Source: Desulfohalobium retbaense DSM 5692
GTDB lineage: Bacteria; Desulfobacterota; Desulfovibrionia; Desulfovibrionales; Desulfohalobiaceae
Direction of reading: 5' to 3'
Length of the DNA stretch: 64,000 bases
NCBI RefSeq assembly: GCF_000024325.1
Contig: NC_013223.1
Span: 310,001-374,000, forward strand
Shown here one piece after another: positions 53,297-61,474 of the stretch; the stretch's first letter is position 1, and every line of letters begins with the position of its first letter. Position numbers and translations under genes: made by a program. The notes under the pieces are model-generated. The model ran no database searches and was not told the DNA's origin. It saw nothing but the letters and a program-made list of their open reading frames with translations.

Positions 53297-53427
53297 AAGA
53301 GGTAAAGAGTTGAAGAAGTGCATGGCATGGGACAAAAAATTTTACTGATATGATGTATAGATGCCTTGCACTTTTAAAGTGAACTGTTAAAATTTTTCTT
53401 TGCTGTGCTCTTGAGGGTTCAGCTTTT

Positions 53428-53523
53428 TCAATCCTTCAATCCTTCAATCCTTCAATCCTTCAATCCTTGAATTCCTGAATTCCTCAATTCCTCAATTTCC
53501 AATTCCCTCAATCCCTGAATTCC
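53428..53523 (+). repeat. AATYCCTC-type array overlapping the 3' end of pyrF
   Basis: At least eleven 8-base units: five near-identical AATCCTTC followed by AATTCCTG, AATTCCTC and AATCCCTG variants. The last units lie inside pyrF: its final codons GAA TTC AGG GAT TGA are repeat sequence, so the array supplies the stop codon. Confidence 0.9.
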
Positions 53524-54209
53524 AGCGTCATTTTTTTGCGAATTGTACGGACCATTTCCACGGGCGAAGTCGCAGTGAAAATGGGCCGTCCGACGACCAG
53601 GAAATTGGAGCCGGCGTGGACCGCTTTTTCCGGAGTCATGACCCGTTTCTGGTCGTCTGCGCTTTTTTTGAGACGGATGCCGGGGGTCAGGCAGGCCAGC
53701 CGCGGATCGGCCTGTTTGATGGCCCGGACTTCATGCCCGGAACACACCACGCCGTCCAGTTGCCAGTCAGCCGCATTCCCCGCCAGGTCCAGGGCAAATC
53801 GTCCGCTGTTTGTGGCCGTGGTGCCGGGGAGGTCGGTGATGTCCATGCTGGTGAGCAGGGTCACGCCAAACAGGAGCGGTCCGCCTGTCTGGCCGGTGGC
53901 TTCCTCCCGTCCTGCCAGCGCGGCCTGGGCCATGGCCTGCCCGCCCAGGAGGTGGAGAGTGCACATATCGGCTCCGGAGCGGGTCAGCGAACGGACTGCT
54001 CCTTGCACGGTGTTCGGGATGTCAAAGAGTTTGAGATCGACAAAGACGCGAAAGCCGAGTTCCTTGAGCCGGAAAATAATGCTCGGCCCTGCGGCGGTAA
54101 AGAGCTCCAGGCCGACCTTGACCCAATCCAGTTCGCCGCGAAGCGGGGTGACGGCCGCAAAGGCGGTTTCGGCGTCAGGGAAGTCCAGGGCAGCGATAAG
54201 CTCAGCCAT
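53508..54209 (-). CDS. pyrF: Orotidine 5'-phosphate decarboxylase
   Basis: A 233-aa TIM-barrel enzyme for the last step of UMP synthesis. [16 protein letters not shown] begins the fold, VFVDLKLFDIPNTVQGAVRSL carries the Asp-Lys-Asp catalytic residues, and TPGIRL and VVGRPIFTATSPV the phosphate sites. AGGAG precedes the ATG at 54209, which overlaps the gmk stop by 8 bases. The last four residues (EFRD) and stop come from the 8-base repeat array. Confidence 0.96.
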   Translation of the reverse strand: MAELIAALDFPDAETAFAAVTPLRGELDWVKVGLELFTAAGPSIIFRLKELGFRVFVDLKLFDIPNTVQGAVRSLTRSGADMCTLHLLGGQAMAQAALAGREEATGQTGGPLLFGVTLLTSMDITDLPGTTATNSGRFALDLAGNAADWQLDGVVCSGHEVRAIKQADPRLACLTPGIRLKKSADDQKRVMTPEKAVHAGSNFLVVGRPIFTATSPVEMVRTIRKKMTLEFRD

Positions 54210-54840
54210 GTTGCGGCTCCTGCCAACTTGCGAGAATGGTCTCGGGCAATTGGGGTTGGGCGGCGGGCCGCGTGGTCAGGGCGAGATAGACGGCGCGCAG
54301 CGAATCGTACGCTCGTTCCAGGTCATCGTTGACAATCCAGGAATCGAATTCCCGGGCCGCGGCGATTTCCTGCCGGGCGTTTTCAAGGCGACGGGCGATG
54401 GCCTCTTCGTTGTCGCTCCCGCGTCGACGGAGCCGCTGTTCAAGCTCCTGGCGCGACGGGGGGAGTAGAAAGACGAAATGCCCCTGTCCAAGGTTGGCTT
54501 TAAGCAGGCGCGCGCCCTGGATGTCGATATCGAAAAGGACATGCCGTCCGGCAGAGAGCATGTCCAGGGTCGCCTGTCTGGGGGTCCCGTAGCAATTGCC
54601 GTGTACCTCCGCCCATTCGGCAAAAAAATCCTGCTCGGCCAGCTCATAAAAGCGGTCCTTGTCCACAAAATGGTAGTCCCGGCCGTCGATCTCACCGGAC
54701 CGGGGCGCTCGAGTTGTATAGGACACGGAAAAAGCGAAATCCGGGAATTCGGCGGTCAGACGATGGATCAGGGTGCTTTTGCCCGTTCCTGAGGGGGCGC
54801 TTAGAACCAGCAGGATACCAGGACGCTCAGGATGCGACAT
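54202..54840 (-). CDS. gmk: Guanylate kinase
   Basis: A 212-aa enzyme that phosphorylates GMP to [22 protein letters not shown] is the P-loop, [23 protein letters not shown] the GMP site, and [14 protein letters not shown] and [17 protein letters not shown] the lid region. GAGGATGAGG lies before the ATG at 54840. It overlaps the RemA-like gene upstream by 14 bases and pyrF downstream by 8, so the three are one tightly coupled operon, an order that is common in Desulfovibrionales and in Firmicutes (remA-gmk). Confidence 0.96.
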   Translation of the reverse strand: MSHPERPGILLVLSAPSGTGKSTLIHRLTAEFPDFAFSVSYTTRAPRSGEIDGRDYHFVDKDRFYELAEQDFFAEWAEVHGNCYGTPRQATLDMLSAGRHVLFDIDIQGARLLKANLGQGHFVFLLPPSRQELEQRLRRRGSDNEEAIARRLENARQEIAAAREFDSWIVNDDLERAYDSLRAVYLALTTRPAAQPQLPETILASWQEPQHG

Positions 54841-55093
54841 CCTCATCCTCCTCTGAAGCATAGCGCTGCCCGACGGTATCGGCCTGGATCGCGGAGAGCA
54901 CGATATGGTTGGAATCGGTGACGATGATCGAGCGGGTCTTGCGCCCCTGGGTGGCGTCGACCAGCCGCCCGGCTTCTTTGGCGTCTTCACGCAACCGGCG
55001 CATGGGCGAGGAGTTGGGATTGACAATGGCCACAATTCGCGAACCAACGACATAGTTGCCGAAGCCGATATTGAGCAGGCGCTGTTTGGTCAT
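54827..55093 (-). CDS. RemA-like DUF370 protein
   Basis: An 88-aa protein, [65 protein letters not shown], matching DUF370; in Bacillus the homologue RemA is a DNA-binding regulator of biofilm matrix genes that forms rings. A regulatory role here is likely but untested. AAAGGATG precedes the ATG. The acidic tail (SEEDEDVAS) overlaps gmk. Confidence 0.9.
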   Translation of the reverse strand: MTKQRLLNIGFGNYVVGSRIVAIVNPNSSPMRRLREDAKEAGRLVDATQGRKTRSIIVTDSNHIVLSAIQADTVGQRYASEEDEDVAS

Positions 55094-55269
55094 TCTCGGT
55101 CATCCTTTCTGGGCTTGCCGGCCGCACAGGCCGGATGAGTCGGGCTGGCGCAGTCCCGAACCTGGGGTTGTCAACTCGGTTGTCGCATTGCCACTTGAAA
55201 AGCTGCTCAGCACTTCCCGCCACGGCGATGTCTCGCGCACTCCGAAGGGCGGCTGGCACAGCCTGCTTG

Positions 55270-56151
55270 CTATTCGATGTTTTGCACCTGTTCGCGACAT
55301 TTTTCCAGTTCGGTTTTGACATTGACCACCAAGCGGCTGACTTCGCTGTCCTGGGCTTTATTGCCGCAGGTGTTGATCTCACGGAAACATTCCTGGAGCA
55401 CGAAATCCATGTGGCGTCCGCTAGGGGTCTCCATGGCAAACCGCCGCTGGAGTTCCTGGAGGTGGGTCTGCAAACGGGTGATTTCTTCACTGACATCAAT
55501 CCTGTCGGTGAGCAGGGCAAACTCCTGGTGCAGCCTCTCCTGGGAAAGGCTTGGGGACTGCTCCTGAAGCAGGGCCTCGGCCCGCTGCTTGAGGAGCGCG
55601 AAACGTTGCTCTGGCAGGGTAGGTACCCGTTCGGCAATACGTTCGACCCAGTTGGTGACGGTTTCCAGGCGATTTTGCAGATCGGCGATCATGGCCTGCC
55701 CTTCGCGCTCCCGGCTGTCGTTCCAGGCGCTTAAGGCCATCTCCAGGCCGGTTTGCAACGAGTCGAGGATTTCCTGGGGCGGGGTCTGATCCGGTTCCTC
55801 CCACAGGCTGGGCATGCGCAACAGGTGGCTGTAATCGAGTTCTGGAGTCTCGCCGTTGGCTTCAGCCAGCTGCCGGAGTTGGTCCAGCATGGATTGGGCG
55901 ATCCAGCTGTTGAGCTTGGGGCTGAGCTCTTCGGCTTCAAAGATGTGGAGGTGGAGCTGGATATCGATCCGGCCCCGCTCGGCGGTTTCCCGGACCTGTT
56001 TTTCCCACTCCTGCTCCATCATGGACAGGAATTGGGGCATTTTCCAGCGAATGGAAAGTTGTTTGCCGTTGACGCTTTTGATTTCCCAGGTCTGGGCCAG
56101 GGCGGCACTCTGACCGCTCCAACGGCCGTAGCCGGTCATGCTTTTGGGCAT
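55270..56151 (-). CDS. yicC: YicC-family endoribonuclease-like protein
   Basis: A 293-aa protein starting MPKSMTGYGRWSG, the invariant YicC N-terminus, with EIKSVNGKQLSIRWKMP and the C-terminal DFVLQECFREINTCGNKAQDSEVSRLVVNVKTELEKCREQVQNIE. YicC proteins are RNases; E. coli YicC takes part in degradation of the small RNA RyhB. The 176-base gap to the RemA-like gene has no recognised signal. The start at 56151 is fixed by the conserved N-terminus. Confidence 0.9.
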   Translation of the reverse strand: MPKSMTGYGRWSGQSAALAQTWEIKSVNGKQLSIRWKMPQFLSMMEQEWEKQVRETAERGRIDIQLHLHIFEAEELSPKLNSWIAQSMLDQLRQLAEANGETPELDYSHLLRMPSLWEEPDQTPPQEILDSLQTGLEMALSAWNDSREREGQAMIADLQNRLETVTNWVERIAERVPTLPEQRFALLKQRAEALLQEQSPSLSQERLHQEFALLTDRIDVSEEITRLQTHLQELQRRFAMETPSGRHMDFVLQECFREINTCGNKAQDSEVSRLVVNVKTELEKCREQVQNIE

Positions 56152-56375
56152 AGGTGTTGCTCGGTGTTGGGGGTTGTAGGGGTGATTGCTCCGTTTGCGT
56201 GTGCCCAGCTTTCGTGCTTCTTGGACGGAAGGCAAACGTAAATCCCGCACCAGTGTTTTTCTAGCTCTTCTCCCCTTGGACGGGGGAGGGAGCCAAAGCA
56301 ACGCAGTTTGTGCGTATTTTGTTGATCAAAGAGCTTATGTTCGAGGGCGCCGGAAAGACGCATCCTGTGCGCTCT

Positions 56376-56948
56376 TCATGTCTTGAGCCCTGAGAAGGAT
56401 TCCACCCCCGTCTGGGACGTCTGCTTTCTGGCCTGCTTGTATTCGTCCCGCAACCGCGTCAGCCAAGCCTGCAACGGAGCATCGGCGTAATCGGCGAAGG
56501 TCCAGTCAAAGGCTCGCCAGCCGCCTTTCTGATACATCAGGGTCAAATCGGCCCAGATGCCTTCCTTGAGATAAATCCGGTGCGTAAATCCCTTCCCCGT
56601 AGCCAGAACCAGCCGTTCCAGGGAGAGCAATCCCGGATCGAGATTGATCCGTCGGTTCCCCTCGGCGTCGCGGAAAGCGTCTTCAAGCGCGTTGGTCACG
56701 AGTTTCGCCTCCGCCAGACGGTCCTGGGGATAGAAGCGGTCGGCGTACAGGAGCCGACGGTACAAGGGAGTTCCCAGCTCTGTATTGTAATACGTGGTGT
56801 GGGTAAAGAACAGTGCGTCCCCGAAATCGTGGACCGGCCCGAAATGCGCTTCCAGCCGGGGGCGCAGCGTGGGCCAGACTGTTTGCCAGACACTGGTCAG
56901 CACCGGGATGACCAGAACGGCTTTGGGGGCCGATTTCGGAGTGCTCAT
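56376..56948 (-). CDS. DUF4416 family protein
   Basis: A 190-aa protein with the DUF4416 pattern: FGDALFFTHTTYYNTELGTPLYRRLLYADRFYPQDRLAEAKLVTNALEDAF and RRINLDPGLLSLERLVLATGKGFTHRIYLKEGIWADLTL. This family is mostly seen in sulfate reducers and other anaerobes and usually lies beside yicC and tRNA-modification genes, as here; its function is unknown. Soluble, no signal. ATG 56948. The gap to yicC (56152-56375) holds a GC-rich imperfect hairpin at 56264-56293. Confidence 0.8.
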   Translation of the reverse strand: MSTPKSAPKAVLVIPVLTSVWQTVWPTLRPRLEAHFGPVHDFGDALFFTHTTYYNTELGTPLYRRLLYADRFYPQDRLAEAKLVTNALEDAFRDAEGNRRINLDPGLLSLERLVLATGKGFTHRIYLKEGIWADLTLMYQKGGWRAFDWTFADYADAPLQAWLTRLRDEYKQARKQTSQTGVESFSGLKT

Positions 56949-56997
56949 GAGATGGCCGGTTGTGCTCCCTTGAAGGGCAAGGGGTATTGATTCTGGT

Positions 56998-58341
56998 TCA
57001 CGCCGTGGTTTCCAGTTGGACCAGCAGCCCCTTGTCATCCCAGCCGACCGGACGTGCCTGGACCAGAGAGCGAACGGCCGGAGCCGCTCCGGAAATCTCG
57101 CGGCATGGGACATAGGTGTCGCTGATGCCCTGGGCCGGATGCTTTTCGACAATGAATGGAATGTGGTCCCGCTGGGCTTGCTGCTGCAAAAAAGCGGTCC
57201 GCTTGTCCTCCAGGATGCTCCGCAATATGGCGCACCGCTCCCGTTTGATCGGCTCGGCGACCTGGTCGGTGAAGGTTGCTGCCGGCGTGCCGGGACGGGG
57301 AGAATACGGGAAGACATGCCCGTAGGTAAAGGGGAGGTCGCGGACCAGGGCAGCGGTGGTTTCAAAGGCGGCATCGTCCTCTCCGGGAAATCCCAGTAAA
57401 AAATCGGCGCCGAGGCCGAAATGGGGCCAGATTTCTTGCAGCCGGTCCACAAACGTTCGTATTGTGTCGGGATGATAGTGACCGCGGCCCATTCGGCGCA
57501 GGATTTCCGGGCTGCCACTTTGCAGGGAGAGGTGAAGGTGCGGGGCCACCAGGCGGCATCGGCGCAAGGTATCCAGGGCCTTATCAGTGAGTTCCGAGGG
57601 CTCCAGGGAACTGAGCCGCAACCGGGCCCGGCCGGCCCACTCTGTGGCGAGGTTGGCGTCGAGCCAGGCGAGAAAATCCCAAAAGTCCAATGGCGGGGTC
57701 AGATCCCGGCCGTATTGCCGCAAGTTGATGCCGCTGACACTCAATTCCCGCAGGCCGCCCCTGAAAAGGTGTCTGGCCTCGGCCAGACTTTTTTCCGGGG
57801 ATCTGGTCACGGCAGGACCCCGAGTGTGGGGCACAATGCAATAGGTGCAGCCGTGGGAGCAACCGTCCTGCACCTTGAGCAGTCCCCGGGCTCGCGATGA
57901 GGCGGTGACTGGAAATTCGGGGAAGTGGTCCGCTTCGCGACAGGCGAAGTGGAGCGCGTCCGGTCCGACGCAGAGATCGGCCTTGGCCTGCTGCGGTACG
58001 GTGCGCAGCACCCCGGGCAAGGCCGCCATTTCCTCGGTAAAGACCTGAGCGGCGCATCCGGTGACCACGATAGCGGCCTCGGGATGGTTGCGGTGGAGCT
58101 TGCGGACAAGTTTACGCGTATCCTGGACCGCCCCAGAGGTCACGGCACAGGAATTGACCACGATCCATTCGGGGACTTCATCAGTGCTGGCTTCGCGGTA
58201 TCCACGCTGCAGCCACGCCTCGCGCAGGGCTTGGCTTTCGTATTGATTGACCTTGCAGCCAAGCGTGTGCAGGGCAAAACGGGGTTCAGACACGTTGTCA
58301 GGTCCTTGTGCTGTCATGGATGATGCCGCCGCCGAGGACAT
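56998..58341 (-). CDS. mtaB: tRNA t6A37 methylthiotransferase MtaB
   Basis: A 447-aa radical SAM methylthiotransferase that turns t6A37 of tRNA into ms2t6A. The N-terminal UPF0004 domain has the three cluster cysteines (TLGCKVNQYES, VNSCAVTSGA, VTGCAAQ), and the radical SAM motif is DGCSHGCTYCIVP. A TRAM-like C-terminus (FIVEKHPAQGISDTYVPCRE) ends the protein. The CKVNQYES variant separates MtaB from MiaB. AAAGGGAT before ATG 58341 favours that start, giving a 44-base overlap with mnmA; ATG 58317 is the alternative. Confidence 0.92.
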   Translation of the reverse strand: MSSAAASSMTAQGPDNVSEPRFALHTLGCKVNQYESQALREAWLQRGYREASTDEVPEWIVVNSCAVTSGAVQDTRKLVRKLHRNHPEAAIVVTGCAAQVFTEEMAALPGVLRTVPQQAKADLCVGPDALHFACREADHFPEFPVTASSRARGLLKVQDGCSHGCTYCIVPHTRGPAVTRSPEKSLAEARHLFRGGLRELSVSGINLRQYGRDLTPPLDFWDFLAWLDANLATEWAGRARLRLSSLEPSELTDKALDTLRRCRLVAPHLHLSLQSGSPEILRRMGRGHYHPDTIRTFVDRLQEIWPHFGLGADFLLGFPGEDDAAFETTAALVRDLPFTYGHVFPYSPRPGTPAATFTDQVAEPIKRERCAILRSILEDKRTAFLQQQAQRDHIPFIVEKHPAQGISDTYVPCREISGAAPAVRSLVQARPVGWDDKGLLVQLETTA

Positions 58342-59347
58342 ATCCCTTTGCCGTGTAGAACGCTGCCACCTGCCCGGGGGCAGCCGGGCCTTTGGGCTCT
58401 AGAAAAGAGATCTCCATACCTGTTTCAGACACGATCCTGATGCGGCAGGGGACCGGTTGCTGACGGTAATTGGTCTGGACCCAAATCTGGTCCGGCCATT
58501 TTTCAAAGGGGAGCAATGTGTTCAGTTCATGCACCGAGCAGCCTGTGGCCTGCCGCTCGGCCCGAGTGCCGACGACGAGACGGTTGGAGCGGATTTCTTT
58601 GTCGATCACGTACAGCGGTTCGCTGTACGCAATGCCGAGCCCTCGGCGTTGGCCCAGGGTGTAACGCCAGAGCCCGCTATGATGGCCGAGTTGGTTGCCG
58701 GCCCGATCGACGATGGGGCCAGGGCCAGAGAGGGGGGCACCGGTGTTTTGGAGAAAGCTCCGGTAGTCGTCGTCTGGGATGAAGCAGACTTCCTGGCTTT
58801 CCTCGCTCTCGGGGATGGTGAATCCCCGCTGCTCCAATTCGCCCTGGATCGTTGATTTGTGTCGAGTTCCAAGGGGGAAGACGACATTGTCCAGGCTGGC
58901 CTGGGGGACGAGACTCAGGAAATAGCTTTGCTCTTTGCGTGGATCGTTGCCGCGGCACAGCAGAGGCCCGTTCGGGGTCTGGAGGAGTCGGACATAATGG
59001 CCGGTGGCAAACCCCTTGCAGCCAAGTTGTTTCGCGGCATCGCGCAAGATCCCAAATTTGATCCGCGGGTTGCACAGCGCGCAGGGATTGGGCGTCATCC
59101 CCTGCGCATAGTGCTCGATAAACGGGGTGATGACCAACTCGGCAAATTTGTGGTGCAGGTCGACGATTTCCAGATCCACGCCAAGCGTCTTGCAGCAGTG
59201 GCGCAAACGGTCTTGAACATCCGCGTCAACGGCATCCGGCGCCAGGAAGTGCGCGTGCAAGGCGAGAACGTCGTGCCCCGCCTCACGCAGGGCGAGCAGG
59301 GCAAACAGGGAGTCGGCCCCGCCGCTGACAGCGACAGCAGTTCGCAT
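58298..59347 (-). CDS. mnmA: tRNA-specific 2-thiouridylase
   Basis: A 349-aa enzyme that puts sulfur at U34 of tRNA-Lys, -Glu and -Gln. TAVAVSGGADSLFALLALREAGHDVLALH is the PP-loop (SGGADS in place of the common SGGVDS), NPCALCNPRIKF holds the catalytic Cys, and SQEVCFIPDDDYRSF the second Cys. Slightly shorter than the E. coli protein (368). ATG 59347 begins MRTAVAVSGG; no clear Shine-Dalgarno. Overlaps mtaB, so two tRNA sulfur-insertion enzymes are coupled. Confidence 0.94.
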   Translation of the reverse strand: MRTAVAVSGGADSLFALLALREAGHDVLALHAHFLAPDAVDADVQDRLRHCCKTLGVDLEIVDLHHKFAELVITPFIEHYAQGMTPNPCALCNPRIKFGILRDAAKQLGCKGFATGHYVRLLQTPNGPLLCRGNDPRKEQSYFLSLVPQASLDNVVFPLGTRHKSTIQGELEQRGFTIPESEESQEVCFIPDDDYRSFLQNTGAPLSGPGPIVDRAGNQLGHHSGLWRYTLGQRRGLGIAYSEPLYVIDKEIRSNRLVVGTRAERQATGCSVHELNTLLPFEKWPDQIWVQTNYRQQPVPCRIRIVSETGMEISFLEPKGPAAPGQVAAFYTAKGYVLGGGIIHDSTRT

Positions 59348-59432
59348 GGATTTGTGTGGGTGGTGTTGCAATTGGGTTTGTATTGTGGAGAACGGTTTAC
59401 GGGACGAGGATTTGGCAACAGCGGTTTTTCTT

Positions 59433-59470
59433 GCTCCCCTCCCCTTCGCAAGGGGAGGGGCAGGGATGGC
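59433..59470. repeat. GC-rich palindrome between mnmA and gatA
   Basis: CCCCTCCCCTT, loop CGC, AAGGGGAGGGG: a perfect 11-bp stem at 59436-59460, followed by CAGGGATGGC. A similar sequence (CTCCCTCCCCCTTGCC, AAGGAGGAGGG, CCGTGGAGGGGG) is at 63723-63763. An intergenic repeat family distinct from the REPs. No T-run on either strand. Confidence 0.75.
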
Positions 59471-59508
59471 CTAGAGGGCAGCGGCGGCGAACATTGCCCC
59501 GCAGCGCG

Positions 59509-60987
59509 TTAGTCCAGACCAGCCAGGGCTGTTGGCTCGGGCAGTGGCCCCCGGGCCTGTTCCAAAACGTGTCCGGCCTGGAGCAAGGCCGATTCACCAA
59601 AGGCGGGGCCAAAAAGCTGGACCCCGACCGGAAGCCCCGAGGTCCTGCCGATTCCAGCCGGCAGGCTGAGACCCGGCAACCCGGTCAGGTTGAGCGGGTT
59701 GGTAAAGATATCGGTCAGGTACATTTGCAGCGGGTCGTCTGTTTTTTCTCCCAATCCAAAGGCGGTCGTCGGTGCCACCGGCCCGCAGAGCAGATCGCAA
59801 GACGCAAAGGCCTGAAGATAATCGTCCCGGATCAAACGCCGGACTTGGGCGGCTTTTTTGTAGTAGGCGTCGTAGTACCCCGCGGAAAGGGCGTAGGTCC
59901 CCAGCAGAATACGACGCTGAACCTCCCGGCCGAACCCCTGGCTGCGGCTTTTGCTGTACATTTCCATGAGGTTTGCGGCGTCATCGGCACGATGGCCGTA
60001 ACGCACTCCGTCGAAGCGGGAGAGGTTCGAACTCGCTTCAGCCATGACCAGGATGTAATAGGTCGCGATGGCGTATTTGGTGTGCGGCAGGGAGACGTCC
60101 ACGAGTTCAGCCCCGTGCTCCCGGGCCTGGTCCAGAAACGCGCGGCAGGTCTCCGCTACCTCGTCGCTGAGCCCGTCCCCCCAATATTCCCTGGGCACGC
60201 CGATGCGCCAGCCGGAGAGATCAGTGGTCTGCTCCAAGGCGGCCGTGTAGTCGGGCACTTCGATAGCCACGGAGGTCGAGTCCTTAGGGTCATGGCCGGC
60301 AATGGCCTGGAGTATTGCCGCGCTGTCTGCCACGCAACGGGTCATAGGACCGATCTGGTCCAGCGAGGAGCCGTAGGCGACCAGCCCGTAGCGGGAGACC
60401 CGGCCATACGTCGGCTTCAGGCCGACAATGCCACAGAACCCGGCCGGCTGCCGGATGGATCCCCCGGTGTCGGTGCCCAGGGCCCCAGGGGCTTGTCCCG
60501 CGGCCACGGCCGCGGCCGAACCGCCACTACTGCCGCCCGGGACCCGGGTCGTATCCCAGGGGTTTTTGGTCTGCTGGACGGCCGAGTTCTCCGTGGAAGA
60601 TCCCATGGCGAACTCATCCATGTTCGACTTGGCGAGTACAATGGCCCCAGCCTGCTGGAGGCGGTCCACAACGTGGGCGTTGTAAAACGGGGTGAAATTC
60701 TCGAGCATCTTCGAGCAGCAGGTGGTGGGCTGCCCTTTGGTCGCCAGAAGGTCCTTGAGGATAATCGGAACGCCCCATAGCGGCATGTCCGCGGAAGGCC
60801 CCTGGGCATCGAGACTCCGGGCCGTGTTCAGGGCGTTTTCGGCATCGGTATGGACCAGGGCCTGGACGACCGGTTCGGTGGTCCGGATGCGGTCCAGACA
60901 GGTGTTGACCGCATTTTCGGCTGAAATATCGCCGCAGCGCAGGGCGTCGCGGAGCTGAATCAAGGAAGTGGTCTGCATGGCACTCAT
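59509..60987 (-). CDS. gatA: Asp-tRNA(Asn)/Glu-tRNA(Gln) amidotransferase subunit A
   Basis: A 492-aa amidase that releases ammonia from glutamine for the transamidation of Glu-tRNA-Gln or Asp-tRNA-Asn. [20 protein letters not shown] holds the catalytic Lys, [33 protein letters not shown] the cis-Ser and nucleophile Ser (amidase signature). Length typical. ATG 60987, or 60978; neither has a clear ribosome site. gatC is 60 bases upstream on the same strand; gatB is not in the window. Confidence 0.96.
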   Translation of the reverse strand: MSAMQTTSLIQLRDALRCGDISAENAVNTCLDRIRTTEPVVQALVHTDAENALNTARSLDAQGPSADMPLWGVPIILKDLLATKGQPTTCCSKMLENFTPFYNAHVVDRLQQAGAIVLAKSNMDEFAMGSSTENSAVQQTKNPWDTTRVPGGSSGGSAAAVAAGQAPGALGTDTGGSIRQPAGFCGIVGLKPTYGRVSRYGLVAYGSSLDQIGPMTRCVADSAAILQAIAGHDPKDSTSVAIEVPDYTAALEQTTDLSGWRIGVPREYWGDGLSDEVAETCRAFLDQAREHGAELVDVSLPHTKYAIATYYILVMAEASSNLSRFDGVRYGHRADDAANLMEMYSKSRSQGFGREVQRRILLGTYALSAGYYDAYYKKAAQVRRLIRDDYLQAFASCDLLCGPVAPTTAFGLGEKTDDPLQMYLTDIFTNPLNLTGLPGLSLPAGIGRTSGLPVGVQLFGPAFGESALLQAGHVLEQARGPLPEPTALAGLD

Positions 60988-61047
60988 AATGGATTGTCTT
61001 TTGGGTCAGAGTTCTGGGGTCGGTTTTCAGAGCGAGGGACCGGGGGC

Positions 61048-61332
61048 TTAGAGGACCTTGGGGACCTTGAAGTAGGCCCCGTCGGTGTCAGGGGCATTGC
61101 CCAGGACCTCTTCACGCGCGAACTCGTCGGCCGCGGTGTCCTCGCGCAGGACAGTGTGGTGTTCCACCGGGCTGTACATCGGTTCGACTCCGGTGGTGTC
61201 GACCTCGCCCAGGGTTTCCATATAATCCAGAATGGCGTCGAGCTGGCCTCGGTATTCATTGAGCGTGGCCTCGTCGAGTTCCAACCGGCTGAGAGTGGCG
61301 ACGTGGGCGACCTCGCGGGTATCGATTTTCAT
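61048..61332 (-). CDS. gatC: Asp-tRNA(Asn)/Glu-tRNA(Gln) amidotransferase subunit C
   Basis: A 94-aa subunit that holds GatA and GatB together: KIDTREVAHVATLSRLELDEATLNEYRGQLDAILDYMETLGEVDTTGVEPMYSP is the conserved GatC pattern. GAAGGAG precedes the ATG at 61332. Cytoplasmic, cotranscribed with gatA. Confidence 0.95.
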   Translation of the reverse strand: MKIDTREVAHVATLSRLELDEATLNEYRGQLDAILDYMETLGEVDTTGVEPMYSPVEHHTVLREDTAADEFAREEVLGNAPDTDGAYFKVPKVL

Positions 61333-61474
61333 GCCTGCGGCTCCTTCATTTCGTGGCTGCTGCTTCCGGGGGGCTACAAACTGATGACCGGCGCACCCAC
61401 CAGGGGGGCATGCCGGGGGCCAGTTCGGTACGTGCTGTTGCCCTCGGAAGGCAGAGGGGGAACAGGTCCCGTTG

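Noticed and set aside
53428-53470. Short CRISPR-like array of AATCCTTC units
   Set aside because: An 8-base period without spacers is a microsatellite-type tandem repeat.
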